DNA from: DASULK01 sp036278255
Lineage (GTDB): Bacteria; Actinomycetota; Actinomycetes; Mycobacteriales; Micromonosporaceae
Direction of reading: 5' to 3'
NCBI GenBank assembly: GCA_036278255.1
Contig: DASULK010000091.1
Location: forward strand, 1 to 22,432
Length of the DNA stretch: 22,432 nt
Made by a program: the position numbers and the translations under genes. Below, piece after piece: positions 1 to 7,176 of this stretch. Position 1 is the stretch's first letter. Every line of letters begins with the position of its first letter. Below the pieces are notes generated by a model. That model had not been told where the DNA came from and searched no databases. It saw nothing but the letters and a program-made list of their open reading frames with translations.

Positions 1-2
1 TC

Positions 3-503
3 GCTGATGACGCCAACGGCGTTAACGCGCAGGCCACCCGTCCGTCGACTACTGATGCATCGACGATCCCGCCCGCCGACCCGCTGCCCGAGCGGTCGGT
101 GGAGCATGCCTCACGTGGCGAGGACCGCACCACGGCACCGAGCCCGACCCAGACGACCGCGACGAGCCCGACCCGGGCCGCGGCACCAGTCCCCAACGTC
201 GTGGGACCCAGCCAGCCCCGGACCGTGGGGCCGAGCCAGCCCCGGACCGTGGGGCCGAGCCAACCCCGAACCGCGGCGCCCGGCCCCACCACCGGCGCGA
301 CATCGACGCCGGGCAGGAAGGCCGACCCGAGCCCTACGCCGAGTGCTGAGCCGAGTCCTACGCCGAGTGCTGAGCCGAGTCCTACGCCGAGTGCTGAGCC
401 GAGTCCTACGCCGAGTGCTGAGGTGAGCCCCACCCCCGGCACCACGGTCCAGGACGAGATTCCGGCCCCCTATCCGTCGGCGGGCCACGGCGAGCTCGGA
501 TGA
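3..503 (+). CDS. C-terminal part of a Pro/Thr/Ser-rich secreted protein, tandem relative of the following RlpA-like gene
   Basis: The reading frame is open from the window edge (frame of base 3) to TGA 501-503, so the true start lies upstream. The visible 166 residues are low complexity and rich in Pro, Thr, Ser and Ala. A stretch of 33 residues (about positions 31-63 of the visible part, ERSVEHASRGEDRTT onward) matches 23 of 33 residues of the linker in the next gene, so the two are tandem paralogues. Then come three VGPSQPRT repeats and four (E/D)PSPTPSA repeats, coded by perfect or near-perfect 24-nt units. Instead of the RlpA barrel seen in the neighbour it ends in an unrelated tail (TTVQDEIPAPYPSAGHGELG). 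I found no barrel remnant between 430 and 531. It may be an extended extracellular or wall-spanning stalk, or a paralogue that lost its enzyme domain; function unknown. Confidence 0.6.
   Translation, partial: ADDANGVNAQATRPSTTDASTIPPADPLPERSVEHASRGEDRTTAPSPTQTTATSPTRAAAPVPNVVGPSQPRTVGPSQPRTVGPSQPRTAAPGPTTGATSTPGRKADPSPTPSAEPSPTPSAEPSPTPSAEPSPTPSAEVSPTPGTTVQDEIPAPYPSAGHGELG
201..272 (+). repeat. Three tandem 24-nt units coding VGPSQPRT
   Basis: Units lie at 201-224, 225-248 and 249-272 and differ by a few substitutions only. The unit is a multiple of three, so copy-number change keeps the frame and only lengthens the Pro-rich stalk of the enclosing gene. Confidence 0.85.
327..422 (+). repeat. 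Four tandem 24-nt units coding (E)PSPTPSA
   Basis: Units lie at 327-350, 351-374, 375-398 and 399-422. Units two to four are identical and the first differs at one base (gccc for gtcc), which points to recent slippage or unequal exchange. They sit inside the Pro-rich coding region, in frame. Confidence 0.9.
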
Positions 504-618
504 TTGGCTATACATTTCACCGCAAAACTGGATGAATCCTGATGAGCTGGTTGACGTCGGATGTGCCGTTCTCGGTACGGTCCGATCCGATCTTGTCGTC
601 GAAGAAAAGGATGGATCG

Positions 619-1272
619 GTGGCTGGACGGCACAGGCGACCCTCATCCGGCATGCCACACGCCGGCATCATCACCGCAGCTGCTGTTGCGGTAGCGCTCG
701 CCGCGGGTGGTGCCGTCGGCATCGGTCACTGGAACCGGACCTCCACCACTGGCGACGTACCGGCCAACGCGCAGGTGACCCATCCGTCACCCTCTGCCGA
801 ATCGGCGACCCCGTCCACCAGCCCGTTATCGGATCGATCAGCGGAGCGGGCCTCGCGCGGCGAGAGCCGTACCACGACACCGACCCCGAGCCGGACGACC
901 GCATCGAGCCCGTCCCGCGCCGCCGCGCCCAGCCCGACCCGCGCCGCCGCACCGAGTCCGACCAGGACCGGCTCCGGCAACGTCGTGGCGCGCGGTACCT
1001 GCGGCGCCTCCTTCTACTACGAGCCGCAGCCCACCGCGAGCGGTGAGCGGTTCGACCCCGAGGCGATGACCGCAGCGCACAAGACCTGGGCGTTCAACAC
1101 CCGGGTAAAGGTGACCAATCCGGCCAACGGGAAATCCGTGGTGGTACGAATCAACGATCGTGGCCCGTACATCGACGGCCGCTGCCTGGACCTGTCCCGG
1201 GCGGCTTTCCGGGCCATCGCCGACCTGAGCCTCGGCGTGATCAACGTGCGGTACGAGATTCTGGCCCCCTAG
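619..1272 (+). CDS. RlpA-like septal-ring/expansin-type double-psi beta-barrel protein
   Basis: A short cytoplasmic segment and one hydrophobic helix (IITAAAVAVALAAGGAVGIG, about residues 13-32) act as signal peptide or anchor. A Ser/Thr/Pro-rich linker (about 40-115) follows, then a C-terminal double-psi beta-barrel (about 120-217) with the family blocks GTCGASFYY, TASGERFD, MTAAHKTWAFNTRVKVTN, VVVRINDRGPY and LDLSRAAF. The Asp of RINDRGPY is the conserved acidic residue of RlpA lytic transglycosylases and expansin-like domains. A role in peptidoglycan binding or cleavage outside the membrane is inferred from the family. I chose GTG 619 because AAGG (607-610) lies eight bases upstream and the protein then begins MAGRHRRPSS; an ATG at 532 in the same frame would add 29 residues of less typical sequence. 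It directly follows a paralogous gene without the barrel. Confidence 0.85.
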   Translation: MAGRHRRPSSGMPHAGIITAAAVAVALAAGGAVGIGHWNRTSTTGDVPANAQVTHPSPSAESATPSTSPLSDRSAERASRGESRTTTPTPSRTTASSPSRAAAPSPTRAAAPSPTRTGSGNVVARGTCGASFYYEPQPTASGERFDPEAMTAAHKTWAFNTRVKVTNPANGKSVVVRINDRGPYIDGRCLDLSRAAFRAIADLSLGVINVRYEILAP

Positions 1273-1395
1273 CCGTTCGACCGGTACCGGCGGCGGGTGC
1301 GCCACAAAAGCCGCCGGGTGGCCAGACCCGGATCGGACGACAGGTCAACATCGTTCAGCTTGTCTCGGTCGATCAGGCATGCTGGTGGCGTACCC

Positions 1396-2505
1396 ATGAA
1401 AATCTTGACCTCGGGCCACCACCCGCTGATGCCGGGATCCCGCGCCGGTCTCGGCGCGGCTCTCGTGCTGCTCGCCATCGTCTCCGCGATCGAGTTGGCC
1501 GACGGGCGGGACCCCAACTATGTCGGCCTTGTTGCGGCGGCACCGTTTCTGGCGGCCGCCTTCGCTTCCTGGCAGGTGGTGCTCGCGGTGGGTGCCTTGG
1601 CCACCGTGATCGGCGCTCTCTTCGTGCTGACCGGGGCCGAGTTCTCGTTGGCCACCGGGGTTAACGTGGTCGGCATCGCCCTGGCAACGGGGATCGCTGC
1701 CGGGGTGGCGACCATCCGGGAACGCCAGGCTGAGCGGATCGCGGAACTCTCCAAACTCGCTTCGGTTGCGCAGCAGGCGGTGCTGCGTTCGCTCGGTCCG
1801 CAGGTGGGGACACTCGCGGTGGCGGGGCGCTACATCTCCGCGACGGCGGCCGCCGATATCGGTGGCGACCTTTATGAGGCGCTCGATACCCCGTACGGCG
1901 TACGGATCATCATCGGTGACGTGCGGGGCAAGGGGTTGGAGGCGGTGCGCCTGGCCAGCGTCGTGCTCGGCTCGTACCGGCATGTCGCCTACGAGCGGGC
2001 GGACCTGCGCGCGGTCGTCGCCGATCTGGATCGGGCGGTGGCGCGGAGCGTCGGGGACGAGGATTTCGTGACCGCGGCGTTGGTGGAGGAGCGCGGTGGC
2101 ACGCTGACGATCGTCAACTGCGGCCATCCGCCGCCGCTGCTGCTGCGCCGCGGTGAGGTGATCCCGTTGGATCCGCCGGCGCCGGCTCCGCCGCTGGGTT
2201 TCATGCCGGTGGTACGTCCCCGCACGGAGCGGCTTGAGCCGGGGGACCGGGTGTTGCTCTTCACCGACGGGCTGGGGGAGGCCCGCCGGGATGGGGAGTT
2301 CTTTCCGACGGCGGCCCGTGCCTGGCGGCTGCTGGGGCATGGCCGGGTCGGTGACGGGCTGGTTTCCCTGGAGACGGCGCTGATCGAGTGGGTGCGGGGG
2401 CGGCTGGACGACGACATCGCTCTGGTGCTGCTGGAGTACACGGGGTCGCGTTCGGCCACGACGACCGCTGTGCCGAGCTGGGAGGTCGGCGCAGCCGACA
2501 GCTGA
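1396..2505 (+). CDS. Membrane-anchored SpoIIE/PP2C-type serine phosphatase
   Basis: The N-terminal third contains about four hydrophobic segments (for example LGAALVLLAIVSAIEL, VGLVAAAPFLAAAFASW, VVLAVGALATVIGALFVL and a TGVNVVGIALATGIAAGV helix). A short coiled linker (RERQAERIAELSKLASVAQ) leads into a SpoIIE phosphatase domain. Metal-binding and core motifs are visible: DIGGDLYE, IIGDVRGKGLEA, NCGHPPPLLL, LLFTDGLGEAR and the terminal DDDIALVLLE. Such enzymes (RsbU/SpoIIE/PP2C type, Mn2+ or Mg2+ dependent) usually dephosphorylate anti-sigma factor antagonists in partner-switching control. No antagonist or sigma factor gene is next to it, so its target is unknown. ATG 1396 (preceded by GGTGG) is preferred over an upstream in-frame start at 1297, which would add 33 unfolded-looking residues. 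Confidence 0.85.
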   Translation: MKILTSGHHPLMPGSRAGLGAALVLLAIVSAIELADGRDPNYVGLVAAAPFLAAAFASWQVVLAVGALATVIGALFVLTGAEFSLATGVNVVGIALATGIAAGVATIRERQAERIAELSKLASVAQQAVLRSLGPQVGTLAVAGRYISATAAADIGGDLYEALDTPYGVRIIIGDVRGKGLEAVRLASVVLGSYRHVAYERADLRAVVADLDRAVARSVGDEDFVTAALVEERGGTLTIVNCGHPPPLLLRRGEVIPLDPPAPAPPLGFMPVVRPRTERLEPGDRVLLFTDGLGEARRDGEFFPTAARAWRLLGHGRVGDGLVSLETALIEWVRGRLDDDIALVLLEYTGSRSATTTAVPSWEVGAADS

Positions 2506-2523
2506 TCCCCGACCACGACGAAT

Positions 2524-2545
2524 GCTGTGTTCTCAATCACACAGC
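2524..2545 (+). terminator. Possible weak terminator after the phosphatase gene
   Basis: A perfect 7-bp stem (GCTGTGT at 2524-2530, ACACAGC at 2539-2545) with an 8-nt loop lies 18 bases after the stop codon. There is no T-run, which is common in actinobacteria, but the stem is short, so the call is weak. Confidence 0.35.
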
Positions 2546-2563
2546 CCGCCGGCCTTGTCGAAA

Positions 2564-2605
2564 GCTACCGGGGAGTAATATCATCTGAAGTTACTGACCG
2601 GTAAC
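2564..2605. promoter_or_regulatory. Two copies of a TTACTnnCCGGTA motif in the fadE promoter region, likely operator
   Basis: On the plus strand TTACTGACCGGTAAC lies at 2591-2605 and is itself an imperfect palindrome (GTTAC-N6-GTAAC at 2590-2605). On the minus strand TTACTCCCCGGTAGC occupies 2564-2578. The two 15-mers agree at 12 positions and are in opposite orientation, with centres 27 bp apart. A possible -10 box (TAATAT, 2576-2581) overlaps the first copy, and TTGTCG (2555-2560) is a poor, closely spaced -35 candidate. The layout suits a dimeric TetR-type repressor of fatty acid breakdown; the regulator is not in the window and this role is inference. Confidence 0.5.
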
Positions 2606-2633
2606 ACCTGGCCTGGAAGCGAGGGCTGCCAGC

Positions 2634-4493
2634 ATGAGCCACTACAAGAGCAACCTTCGGGACCTTGAGTTCAACCTCTTCGAGGTCTTTGGCGCCGCCC
2701 AGACGTTCGGGCAGGCGCCCTACAGCGACCTCGACGTCGACACCGCCCGCAGCATCCTCGCCGAGGTTGACCGGCTGGCCCGCGAGGATCTCGCCGCCAG
2801 CTACACCGATGGCGACCGCAACCCGCCGGTCTTCGACCCGGCGACCCACACCGCACCGGTGCCGGAGTCGTTCCGGAAGTCCTACCAGGCCTTCATGGAC
2901 TCGGAGTTCTGGCGACTGGACCTGCCGGCCGAACTGGACGGCACCAACGCGCCACGCACCCTCTGGTGGGCCCTGGCAGAACTGGTGCTCGGCGCCAACG
3001 CCCCGGTCTGGATGTACGCCTCCGGCCCGTCCTTCGCCCATATGCTCCACCGGGAGGGCAACGAGCAGCAGAAGAAGTGGGCGAAGCTCTTCATCGAGAA
3101 GCAGTGGGGATCGACCATGGTGCTCACCGAGCCGGACGCCGGCTCGGACGTCGGCGCTGGCCGAAGCCGGGCCATCCCGCAACCGGACGGATCCTGGCAC
3201 ATCGAGGGTGTCAAGCGCTTCATCACCAGTGGTGAGCACGACCTGAGCGACAACATCATCCACTACGTCCTCGCCCGCCCGGTCGGGGTCGAGGGGGCCG
3301 GTGGGCCGGGTACGAAGGGTCTGTCACTCTTCATCGTGCCGAAGTTCCTCTTCGATGAGGAGACCGGCGAACTGGGCGAGCGCAACGGCGTCTTCGCCAC
3401 CAACCTCGAGCAGAAGATGGGTCTGAAGGTCTCCAACACCTGCGAGCTCACCTTCGGCGAGCACGGTGTGCCGGCCAAGGGCTGGCTGCTGGGGGATGTG
3501 CACGATGGCATCCGGCAGATGTTCCTGATCATCGAGTACGCCCGGATGATGGTCGGCACGAAGGCCATCGCCACCCTCTCGACCGGCTATCTCAATGCCC
3601 TGGACTATGCCAAGAACCGGGTGCAGGGCGCCGACCTGCTGGCGACATCGAGGACCGCGCCCCGGGTCACCATCACCCACCACCCGGATGTCCGCCGGTC
3701 GCTGATGTTGCAGAAGGCGTACGCCGAGGGGCTGCGGGCCCTGGTCTGCTTCACGGCGAACTGGCAGGACAAGATCAACCTGGCGGAGGCGGCCGGCGAC
3801 GAGTCGGCGGTGCAGACCGCCAATCGGGTCAACGACCTGCTGTTGCCGCTGGTCAAGGGGGTCGGTTCGGAGCGGGCCTACGAGCTGCTCGGCCACGAGT
3901 CGTTGCAGACGTTCGGAGGGTCCGGTTTCCTGCAGGACTACCCGCTGGAGCAGTACGTCCGGGATGCGAAGATCGACACCCTCTACGAGGGGACAACCGC
4001 CATCCAGGCTCTCGACCTGATCTTCCGCAAGATCGTCAGAGACAACGGCAAGGCTCTGATGGTGGTGGCAGGTGAGATCCAGGCGTTCGTCGAGTCCGAG
4101 CAGGCCGTCGCCGATGGGCAGCTCAAGGATGAGCGTCTGGCGCTGGGTAAGGCCCTGGCCGAGGTGCAGAGCATCCTCGGCGTCATGACCGGGTGGTTCG
4201 GTGAGGCGCAGGCCGGTGAGCCGCGGGCAGCGTACAAGGTCGGGCTCGCCTCCCGCCGGCTACTGCTGGCGGTCGGTGACCTGATTGTCGGGTGGTTGCT
4301 GCAGCGCCAGGCTGAGGTGGCGCTTCGGGCCCTGGCCGGCGAGGTTTCCGTCGCAGACAAGGCCTTCTATGAGGGCAAGGTCGCCGCGGCCCGGTTCTTT
4401 GCCCGTGAGGTGTTGCCCCGCATCGGGGCCGACCGCCGCAGCATCGAGGCCACGACCCTCGATCTGATGGACCTGCCGGAGGAAGCCTTCTGA
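2634..4493 (+). CDS. fadE5: FadE5-like long-chain acyl-CoA dehydrogenase
   Basis: This 619-residue flavoprotein should catalyse the FAD-dependent alpha-beta oxidation of acyl-CoA, the first step of beta-oxidation. Length and sequence fit the mycobacterial FadE5 class (about 610 residues) rather than the usual 380-400-residue enzymes. It starts with the class signature MSHYKSNLRDLEFNLFEV. The FAD/substrate block VLTEPDAGSDVG is at 163-174, WHIEGVKRFITSGE follows near 188-201, and the catalytic Glu is E452 in YEGTTAIQ; FGGSGFLQDYP lies at 427-437. A C-terminal helical extension (about 465-619) is typical of the class. The closing residues DLPEEAF also match FadE5-type proteins. It is monocistronic: a double inverted-repeat motif lies upstream and a strong terminator follows. 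Substrate chain length cannot be read from the sequence. Confidence 0.93.
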   Translation: MSHYKSNLRDLEFNLFEVFGAAQTFGQAPYSDLDVDTARSILAEVDRLAREDLAASYTDGDRNPPVFDPATHTAPVPESFRKSYQAFMDSEFWRLDLPAELDGTNAPRTLWWALAELVLGANAPVWMYASGPSFAHMLHREGNEQQKKWAKLFIEKQWGSTMVLTEPDAGSDVGAGRSRAIPQPDGSWHIEGVKRFITSGEHDLSDNIIHYVLARPVGVEGAGGPGTKGLSLFIVPKFLFDEETGELGERNGVFATNLEQKMGLKVSNTCELTFGEHGVPAKGWLLGDVHDGIRQMFLIIEYARMMVGTKAIATLSTGYLNALDYAKNRVQGADLLATSRTAPRVTITHHPDVRRSLMLQKAYAEGLRALVCFTANWQDKINLAEAAGDESAVQTANRVNDLLLPLVKGVGSERAYELLGHESLQTFGGSGFLQDYPLEQYVRDAKIDTLYEGTTAIQALDLIFRKIVRDNGKALMVVAGEIQAFVESEQAVADGQLKDERLALGKALAEVQSILGVMTGWFGEAQAGEPRAAYKVGLASRRLLLAVGDLIVGWLLQRQAEVALRALAGEVSVADKAFYEGKVAAARFFAREVLPRIGADRRSIEATTLDLMDLPEEAF

Positions 4494-4512
4494 CCGGACT
4501 TCCGGACTCTCC

Positions 4513-4554
4513 AGTGACTCCCTGTTACCCGGAACCGGGTAACGGGGAGTCACT
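4513..4554 (+). terminator. Strong Rho-independent-like terminator after fadE
   Basis: Two 20-nt arms (4513-4532 and 4535-4554) are complementary apart from one G-T pair and are separated by AA, giving a long GC-rich hairpin 20 bases past the fadE stop. It is followed by GTTTGC rather than a T-run. Confidence 0.85.
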
Positions 4555-4635
4555 GTTTGCAGGGATGCTTACGTTGGTTTGGCATGGTTTGTGGCGGGTA
4601 GGCCATGGTGCTACCCCACAAGGAGTGCAGCGCGT

Positions 4636-4902
4636 ATGGGTATCGGCAGCGGCATCTTCCTCATCGCAGTTGGCGCGATCCTGGCCTTTGCCGTCCGAGC
4701 GAGGGTCTGGTGGATCGATCTGCGGGCCGTCGGCTGGGTGCTGATGCTTACCGGCGTGGTGGTGCTATTGACCACCACCTGGTTCTGGCATAACCGTCGC
4801 AGCCGGCCGCGCACCCTGATCGTGGAGGAGAGCCGACTGTCCCATCCGACCTCGGTGGTGCCGCCCCCGCCCGACCCGCCGCCGCCGAACAAGCCGCAGT
4901 AG
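4636..4902 (+). CDS. Small two-helix membrane protein, DUF6458-like
   Basis: The 88-residue product starts MGIGSGIFLIAVGAILAF and contains two hydrophobic helices (about 5-20 and 29-49) separated by ARVWWIDLRAVGW, the layout of the actinobacterial DUF6458 family. After the second helix come a basic stretch (WHNRRSRPR) and a Pro-rich tail (PPPPDPPPPNKPQ). Function is unknown. The start at ATG 4636 is supported by AGGAG at 4621-4625; an upstream ATG at 4579 lacks a ribosome site and would hide the family N terminus. Its gene converges with the TrhA-like gene, with only about 60 bp between stops; a weak 6-bp stem (4939-4960) lies in the gap. Confidence 0.8.
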   Translation: MGIGSGIFLIAVGAILAFAVRARVWWIDLRAVGWVLMLTGVVVLLTTTWFWHNRRSRPRTLIVEESRLSHPTSVVPPPPDPPPPNKPQ

Positions 4903-4961
4903 ATGGCGGCCCTCGCGGTGTCCGCCCCGGTCGACGGACGGAGCACGCCGATCGGCTCCGT

Positions 4962-5639
4962 TCAGGCGAAGAGGGCGAAATAGATGGCGATGTGGTGGCA
5001 GATCGCCGCTACCAGCGTGCAGGCATGGAAGAACTCGTGGTGGCCGAAGACGGACGGCCAGGGATCCGGGCGGCGCAGCGCGTAGCAGACCGCACCGATG
5101 CTGTAGATGGCACCGCCGACCGCCAACAGGACCAGGGCCGTGACCCCACCCTCCCGCAGGATGTCCGGCAGTACCGCGACCGCCACCCAGCCGAGGGCGA
5201 GGTAGAGCGGTGCGGAGAACCAGCGTGGCGCGTGCGGCCAGATCATCTGCAGGGCCACCCCGGCCCCGGCGCCGCCCCACACCACGGACAGCAGGACCTT
5301 CGCACTGCCCGGCGGTAGCAGCAGCAGGCAGAACGGGGTGTACGTCCCGGCGATGAAGAGGAAGATCATCGAGTGATCGAGCCGTCGCATGATCTGGTAG
5401 CCGCGCTCGGACCAGACCCGGCGGTGGTAGAGGGCGCTGGTGCCGAAGAGTCCGCAGACGGTCAGGCTGTAGACGGCACTGCTGAGCAGGGGTGCCCAGC
5501 CGGGGCGACTCGCCGCGATGGCGCAGAGCACGATGCCGCAGACGGCGGCGATGAAGAAGGCGTACGCATGCAGCCAGCCGCGCATCCGCGGCTTTCCGAT
5601 GTCCGTCGGCTTGAGCCGGGACGGGGCCGAGATGGTCAC
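4962..5639 (-). CDS. trhA: Hemolysin III / TrhA (PAQR-like) family membrane protein
   Basis: The 225-residue protein is almost entirely hydrophobic, with about seven membrane helices. It carries the family's conserved polar motifs: SALYHRR near 68-74, the RRLDHSMIFLFIAGTYTPF block near 85-103, and the C-terminal GHHEFFHACTLVAAICHH. The His, Asp and Ser residues in these motifs form the metal site of PAQR/HlyIII proteins. Members are linked to membrane lipid and energy homeostasis; TrhA regulates unsaturated fatty acid content in some bacteria. Direct haemolytic activity should not be assumed. It is divergent from pxpB across an 89-bp gap that holds direct repeats. Confidence 0.9.
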   Translation of the reverse strand: MTISAPSRLKPTDIGKPRMRGWLHAYAFFIAAVCGIVLCAIAASRPGWAPLLSSAVYSLTVCGLFGTSALYHRRVWSERGYQIMRRLDHSMIFLFIAGTYTPFCLLLLPPGSAKVLLSVVWGGAGAGVALQMIWPHAPRWFSAPLYLALGWVAVAVLPDILREGGVTALVLLAVGGAIYSIGAVCYALRRPDPWPSVFGHHEFFHACTLVAAICHHIAIYFALFA

Positions 5640-5646
5640 GCAGACA

Positions 5647-5677
5647 GGTTACGGCACGGTAGGTTACTAGCGGGTAG
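5647..5677. promoter_or_regulatory. Direct repeat GGTTAC-N5-GGTAG between trhA-like gene and pxpB
   Basis: GGTTACGGCACGGTAG (5647-5662) and GGTTACTAGCGGGTAG (5662-5677) share 11 of 16 bases and abut, sharing one base. The second resembles the TTACTnnCCGGTA motif upstream of fadE. Position in a short divergent intergenic region suggests an operator or promoter element. A separate inverted repeat GTCTC-N8-GAGAC lies at 5684-5701. No confident -10/-35 pair is seen. Confidence 0.4.
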
Positions 5678-5728
5678 TGAAGCGTCTCACGTTGAGGAGA
5701 CACCCCCCGCGTCGGCGATGATGTCAGC

Positions 5729-6337
5729 ATGAAGATCCGGCGAGTCGGCGCCAGCGCCCTCCTCCTCGAATGCTCCGCGGCCGACCAGGTCGAGGCCTGG
5801 CGGGCCGAGCTGTGGCGCCGCCGCCAGGCAGGGGAACTGACCGCCGTCGACATCGTGCCGGCCGCCCTGACCGTGCTCATCGACGGCGTGCCCGACCCGG
5901 CCGCGACAGCCGCGGCGCTCCCCGGCTGGACACCACCGCCCCACACCGCCACCCCGCCCGGCCCACTCGTGCAGATCCCCACCGTCTACGACGGGGACGA
6001 CCTGCCCGCCGTCGCCACCGGGTGGGACATCACCGTCGCCGAAACCATCGACCGGTTGAGCCGCGCCGAGTGGCGGGTCGCCTTCTGCGGCTTCGCCCCC
6101 GGCTTCGCCTACCTCACCGGCCTGCCCGGTCCGCAGGTGCCGCGACGACCCACCCCCCGACCCCAGGTCCCCACCGGCTCGGTGGCGCTGGCCGGCCCCT
6201 ACGCCGGGATCTACCCCACCGCCTCACCCGGCGGCTGGCAACTGGTCGGGCGGACCGACGTCACCCTCTTCGACGTCCACCGCGACCCGCCCGCCCTGCT
6301 CACCCCCGGCACCCGTGTCCAGTTGGTGGCCGCATGA
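5729..6337 (+). CDS. pxpB: 5-oxoprolinase subunit PxpB (KipI-like)
   Basis: With PxpC and PxpA this protein forms the bacterial ATP-dependent 5-oxoprolinase, which opens 5-oxo-L-proline (pyroglutamate) to L-glutamate in the cytoplasm. The 202-residue length fits. Characteristic blocks are VAFCGFAPGFAYLTGL (about 113-128) and GSVALAGPYAGIYPTASPGG followed by WQLVGRT (about 151-177), which belong to the cyclophilin-like carboxyltransferase-type fold of the KipI family. It is the first gene of a three-gene operon and overlaps pxpC by ATGA. The start ATG 5729 has only a weak GATGATG-type upstream sequence. In Bacillus the homologue KipI inhibits a sporulation kinase, but the company of pxpC and pxpA favours the metabolic role. 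Confidence 0.93.
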   Translation: MKIRRVGASALLLECSAADQVEAWRAELWRRRQAGELTAVDIVPAALTVLIDGVPDPAATAAALPGWTPPPHTATPPGPLVQIPTVYDGDDLPAVATGWDITVAETIDRLSRAEWRVAFCGFAPGFAYLTGLPGPQVPRRPTPRPQVPTGSVALAGPYAGIYPTASPGGWQLVGRTDVTLFDVHRDPPALLTPGTRVQLVAA

Positions 6338-7176
6338 TCGAAATCATCCGGGCGGGAGCCCTCACCACCGTGCAGGACCTCGGCCGCCCCGGCTGGGCAC
6401 ACCTCGGCGTACCCCGCTCCGGCGCACTGGATATCCCGGCCCTGCGCCGGGCGAACCACCTCGTCGGCAACCCGCCCGGCCACGCCGGACTGGAGACCAC
6501 CCTCACCGGCTGCGCACTGCGTCTACGCAGCCCCGGCACCCTCGCCGTCACCGGCGCCCAGGCCCGCGTCCGCGTCGCCGGGCAGACCGTCGACCTCGGC
6601 CGACCGGTCGCCGTACCCGAGGGAGCCGTCGTCGACATCGGCCCGGCCCGTCGCGGGGTCCGCTCCTACGTCGCGGTCAACGGCGGAATCGCCACCGATC
6701 CGGTGCTTGGCAGCCGGTCGACCGACACCCTCGCCGGGCTGGGCCCCGTGCCGCTGCGCGACGGCGATCTGGTGCCGCTGGGCCCCGCCACCCCGCTGCC
6801 ACCCACCTCGGAGCCGGTGCCGCCACCGCCCGCACCGGAGGTGCTGGAGCTCCCGGTACGGCTGGGCCCCCGCGACGACTGGTTCACCCCGGCCGCGATC
6901 GAGACGCTGCTCGGCACCGCGTACACGATCAGCATGATGAGCAACCGGGTCGGAGCGCGACTGACCGGCACCCCCCTGCCCCGGGCCAGGACCGGCGAAC
7001 TCCCCAGCGAAGGCATCGTGCTCGGGGCGGTGCAGGTGCCCGCCGACGGCCAACCGCTGGTCTTCCTCGCCGACCACCCCACCACCGGCGGCTACCCAGT
7101 GATCGCGGTGGTGGAGGAGGTGGCCCCCCTCGCGCAGGCCCGGCCGGGTACTACGGTGAGATTCCGTGGATCTTAA
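6334..7176 (+). CDS. pxpC: 5-oxoprolinase subunit PxpC (KipA-like, biotin-dependent carboxyltransferase fold)
   Basis: The 280-residue protein begins MIEIIRAGALTTVQDLGRPG and carries HLGVPRSGALD (near 24-34), the N-terminal signature of PxpC/KipA proteins. Conserved C-terminal blocks include SMMSNRVGARLTG, PSEGIVLGAVQVPADGQP and FLADHPTTGGYPVIAVV. A Pro-rich insert (about 148-168, PLPPTSEPVPPPPAPE) joins the two halves. It pairs with PxpB to activate 5-oxoproline for PxpA. ATG 6334 overlaps the pxpB stop (ATGA), and its 3' end overlaps pxpA by 11 bases, so translational coupling through the operon is likely. The frame is open further upstream within pxpB, but that part has no family similarity. 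Confidence 0.93.
   Translation: MIEIIRAGALTTVQDLGRPGWAHLGVPRSGALDIPALRRANHLVGNPPGHAGLETTLTGCALRLRSPGTLAVTGAQARVRVAGQTVDLGRPVAVPEGAVVDIGPARRGVRSYVAVNGGIATDPVLGSRSTDTLAGLGPVPLRDGDLVPLGPATPLPPTSEPVPPPPAPEVLELPVRLGPRDDWFTPAAIETLLGTAYTISMMSNRVGARLTGTPLPRARTGELPSEGIVLGAVQVPADGQPLVFLADHPTTGGYPVIAVVEEVAPLAQARPGTTVRFRGS

Noticed and set aside
327..422. CRISPR-like short repeats
   Set aside because: The 24-nt units are directly adjacent without spacers and code a Pro-rich peptide in frame.
4765..5982. 405-codon minus-strand open frame across the trhA-like gene and pxpB start
   Set aside because: It is an out-of-frame shadow of two recognised genes, with no family similarity and no ribosome site.
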